Below, one piece after another: positions 13,764-13,875 of a DNA stretch of 13,875 nt; the first letter of the stretch is position 1; each line of letters opens with the position of its first letter. The stretch lies in assembly GCA_026770585.1 (NCBI GenBank), contig MU646350.1:1080486-1094360 (forward strand), read 5' to 3'. Below the pieces are notes generated by a model. It was given only the letters and a program-made list of their open reading frames with translations, searched no databases and was not told the origin of the DNA. The position numbers and the translations under genes were made by a program. Source of the stretch: Baffinella frigidus (Eukaryota > Cryptophyceae > Cryptomonadales > Baffinellaceae).

Positions 13764-13875
13764 TTAGGGTTTGGGGTTAAGAATTTAGGGTTTAGGGTTT
13801 AGGGTGTGGGGTGTAGGGTGTAGGGTGTAGGGTGTGGGGTTTGGGGTTTGTGGTGTGGGGTGTGGGGTGTGGGGT
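13764..13875. repeat. Terminal telomere-like tract (G strand)
   Basis: TTTAGGG units passing into homogenised TGTAGGG and TGTGGGG variants that run off the right edge. Its orientation (G strand running to the right) is that expected of a right chromosome end, but the units are degenerate. Confidence 0.85.

Noticed and set aside
13303-13767. 154-codon + strand frame
   Set aside because: Its Arg/Glu-rich core is a GA microsatellite and the rest has no recognisable domain.

Overview
The window looks like eukaryotic nuclear DNA, probably subtelomeric or otherwise repeat-rich, from a protist that uses a plant/alveolate-type telomere repeat (TTTAGGG/CCCTAAA). Evidence: long degenerate TTTAGGG-like arrays in both orientations, one clearly spliced gene with GT-AG introns and GC-rich third codon positions, no bacterial-style gene packing, and many short palindromic transposon-like elements. 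A chromerid alga such as Chromera is my best guess, with a dinoflagellate, another alveolate or a stramenopile as alternatives. The organism call is inference, not a demonstrated match.

Layout. 1-1020: C-strand telomere-like DNA with an embedded dispersed repeat. 1020-2750: unique-looking DNA with small tandem repeats, a GA microsatellite and MITE-like pieces. 2756-4010: a large G-strand telomere-like tract interrupted by one copy of a 140-bp repeat whose second copy lies at 4201. 4450-5510: three adjacent fold-back elements. 6018-7670: the only complete gene I can support, a four-exon SnoaL/DUF4440-like (NTF2-fold) protein of about 138 residues on the + strand; its 930-nt last intron is built almost entirely of mobile-looking sequence. 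8000-9912: a cluster of palindromic elements of three families that share CCTAGGACC and CCTACNGTAGG-type cores. 9980-10430: short tandem repeats and a perfect 30-bp palindrome.

10580-12490 on the - strand is the most surprising part. It holds an array of repeated, partly decayed copies of two consecutive exons of a fructose-2,6-bisphosphatase (PFKFB-type histidine phosphatase) domain. The better copies keep reading frame and splice sites. There are five copies of an upstream exon (called X here) and three copies plus two stubs of the next exon (Y). No other exon of such a gene was found, so this looks like an exon-fragment array or pseudogene cluster rather than an intact enzyme gene. A 10-bp repeat forming a textbook heat-shock-element array sits inside it, and the sequence downstream of exon Y recurs, in the same orientation relative to transcription, in the last intron of the NTF2-fold gene.

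12490-13875: telomere-like tracts in head-to-head arrangement, a GAA-rich repeat, a GA microsatellite and a final G-strand telomere-like tract at the right edge. No rRNA, tRNA, CRISPR array or complete autonomous transposon was recognised.
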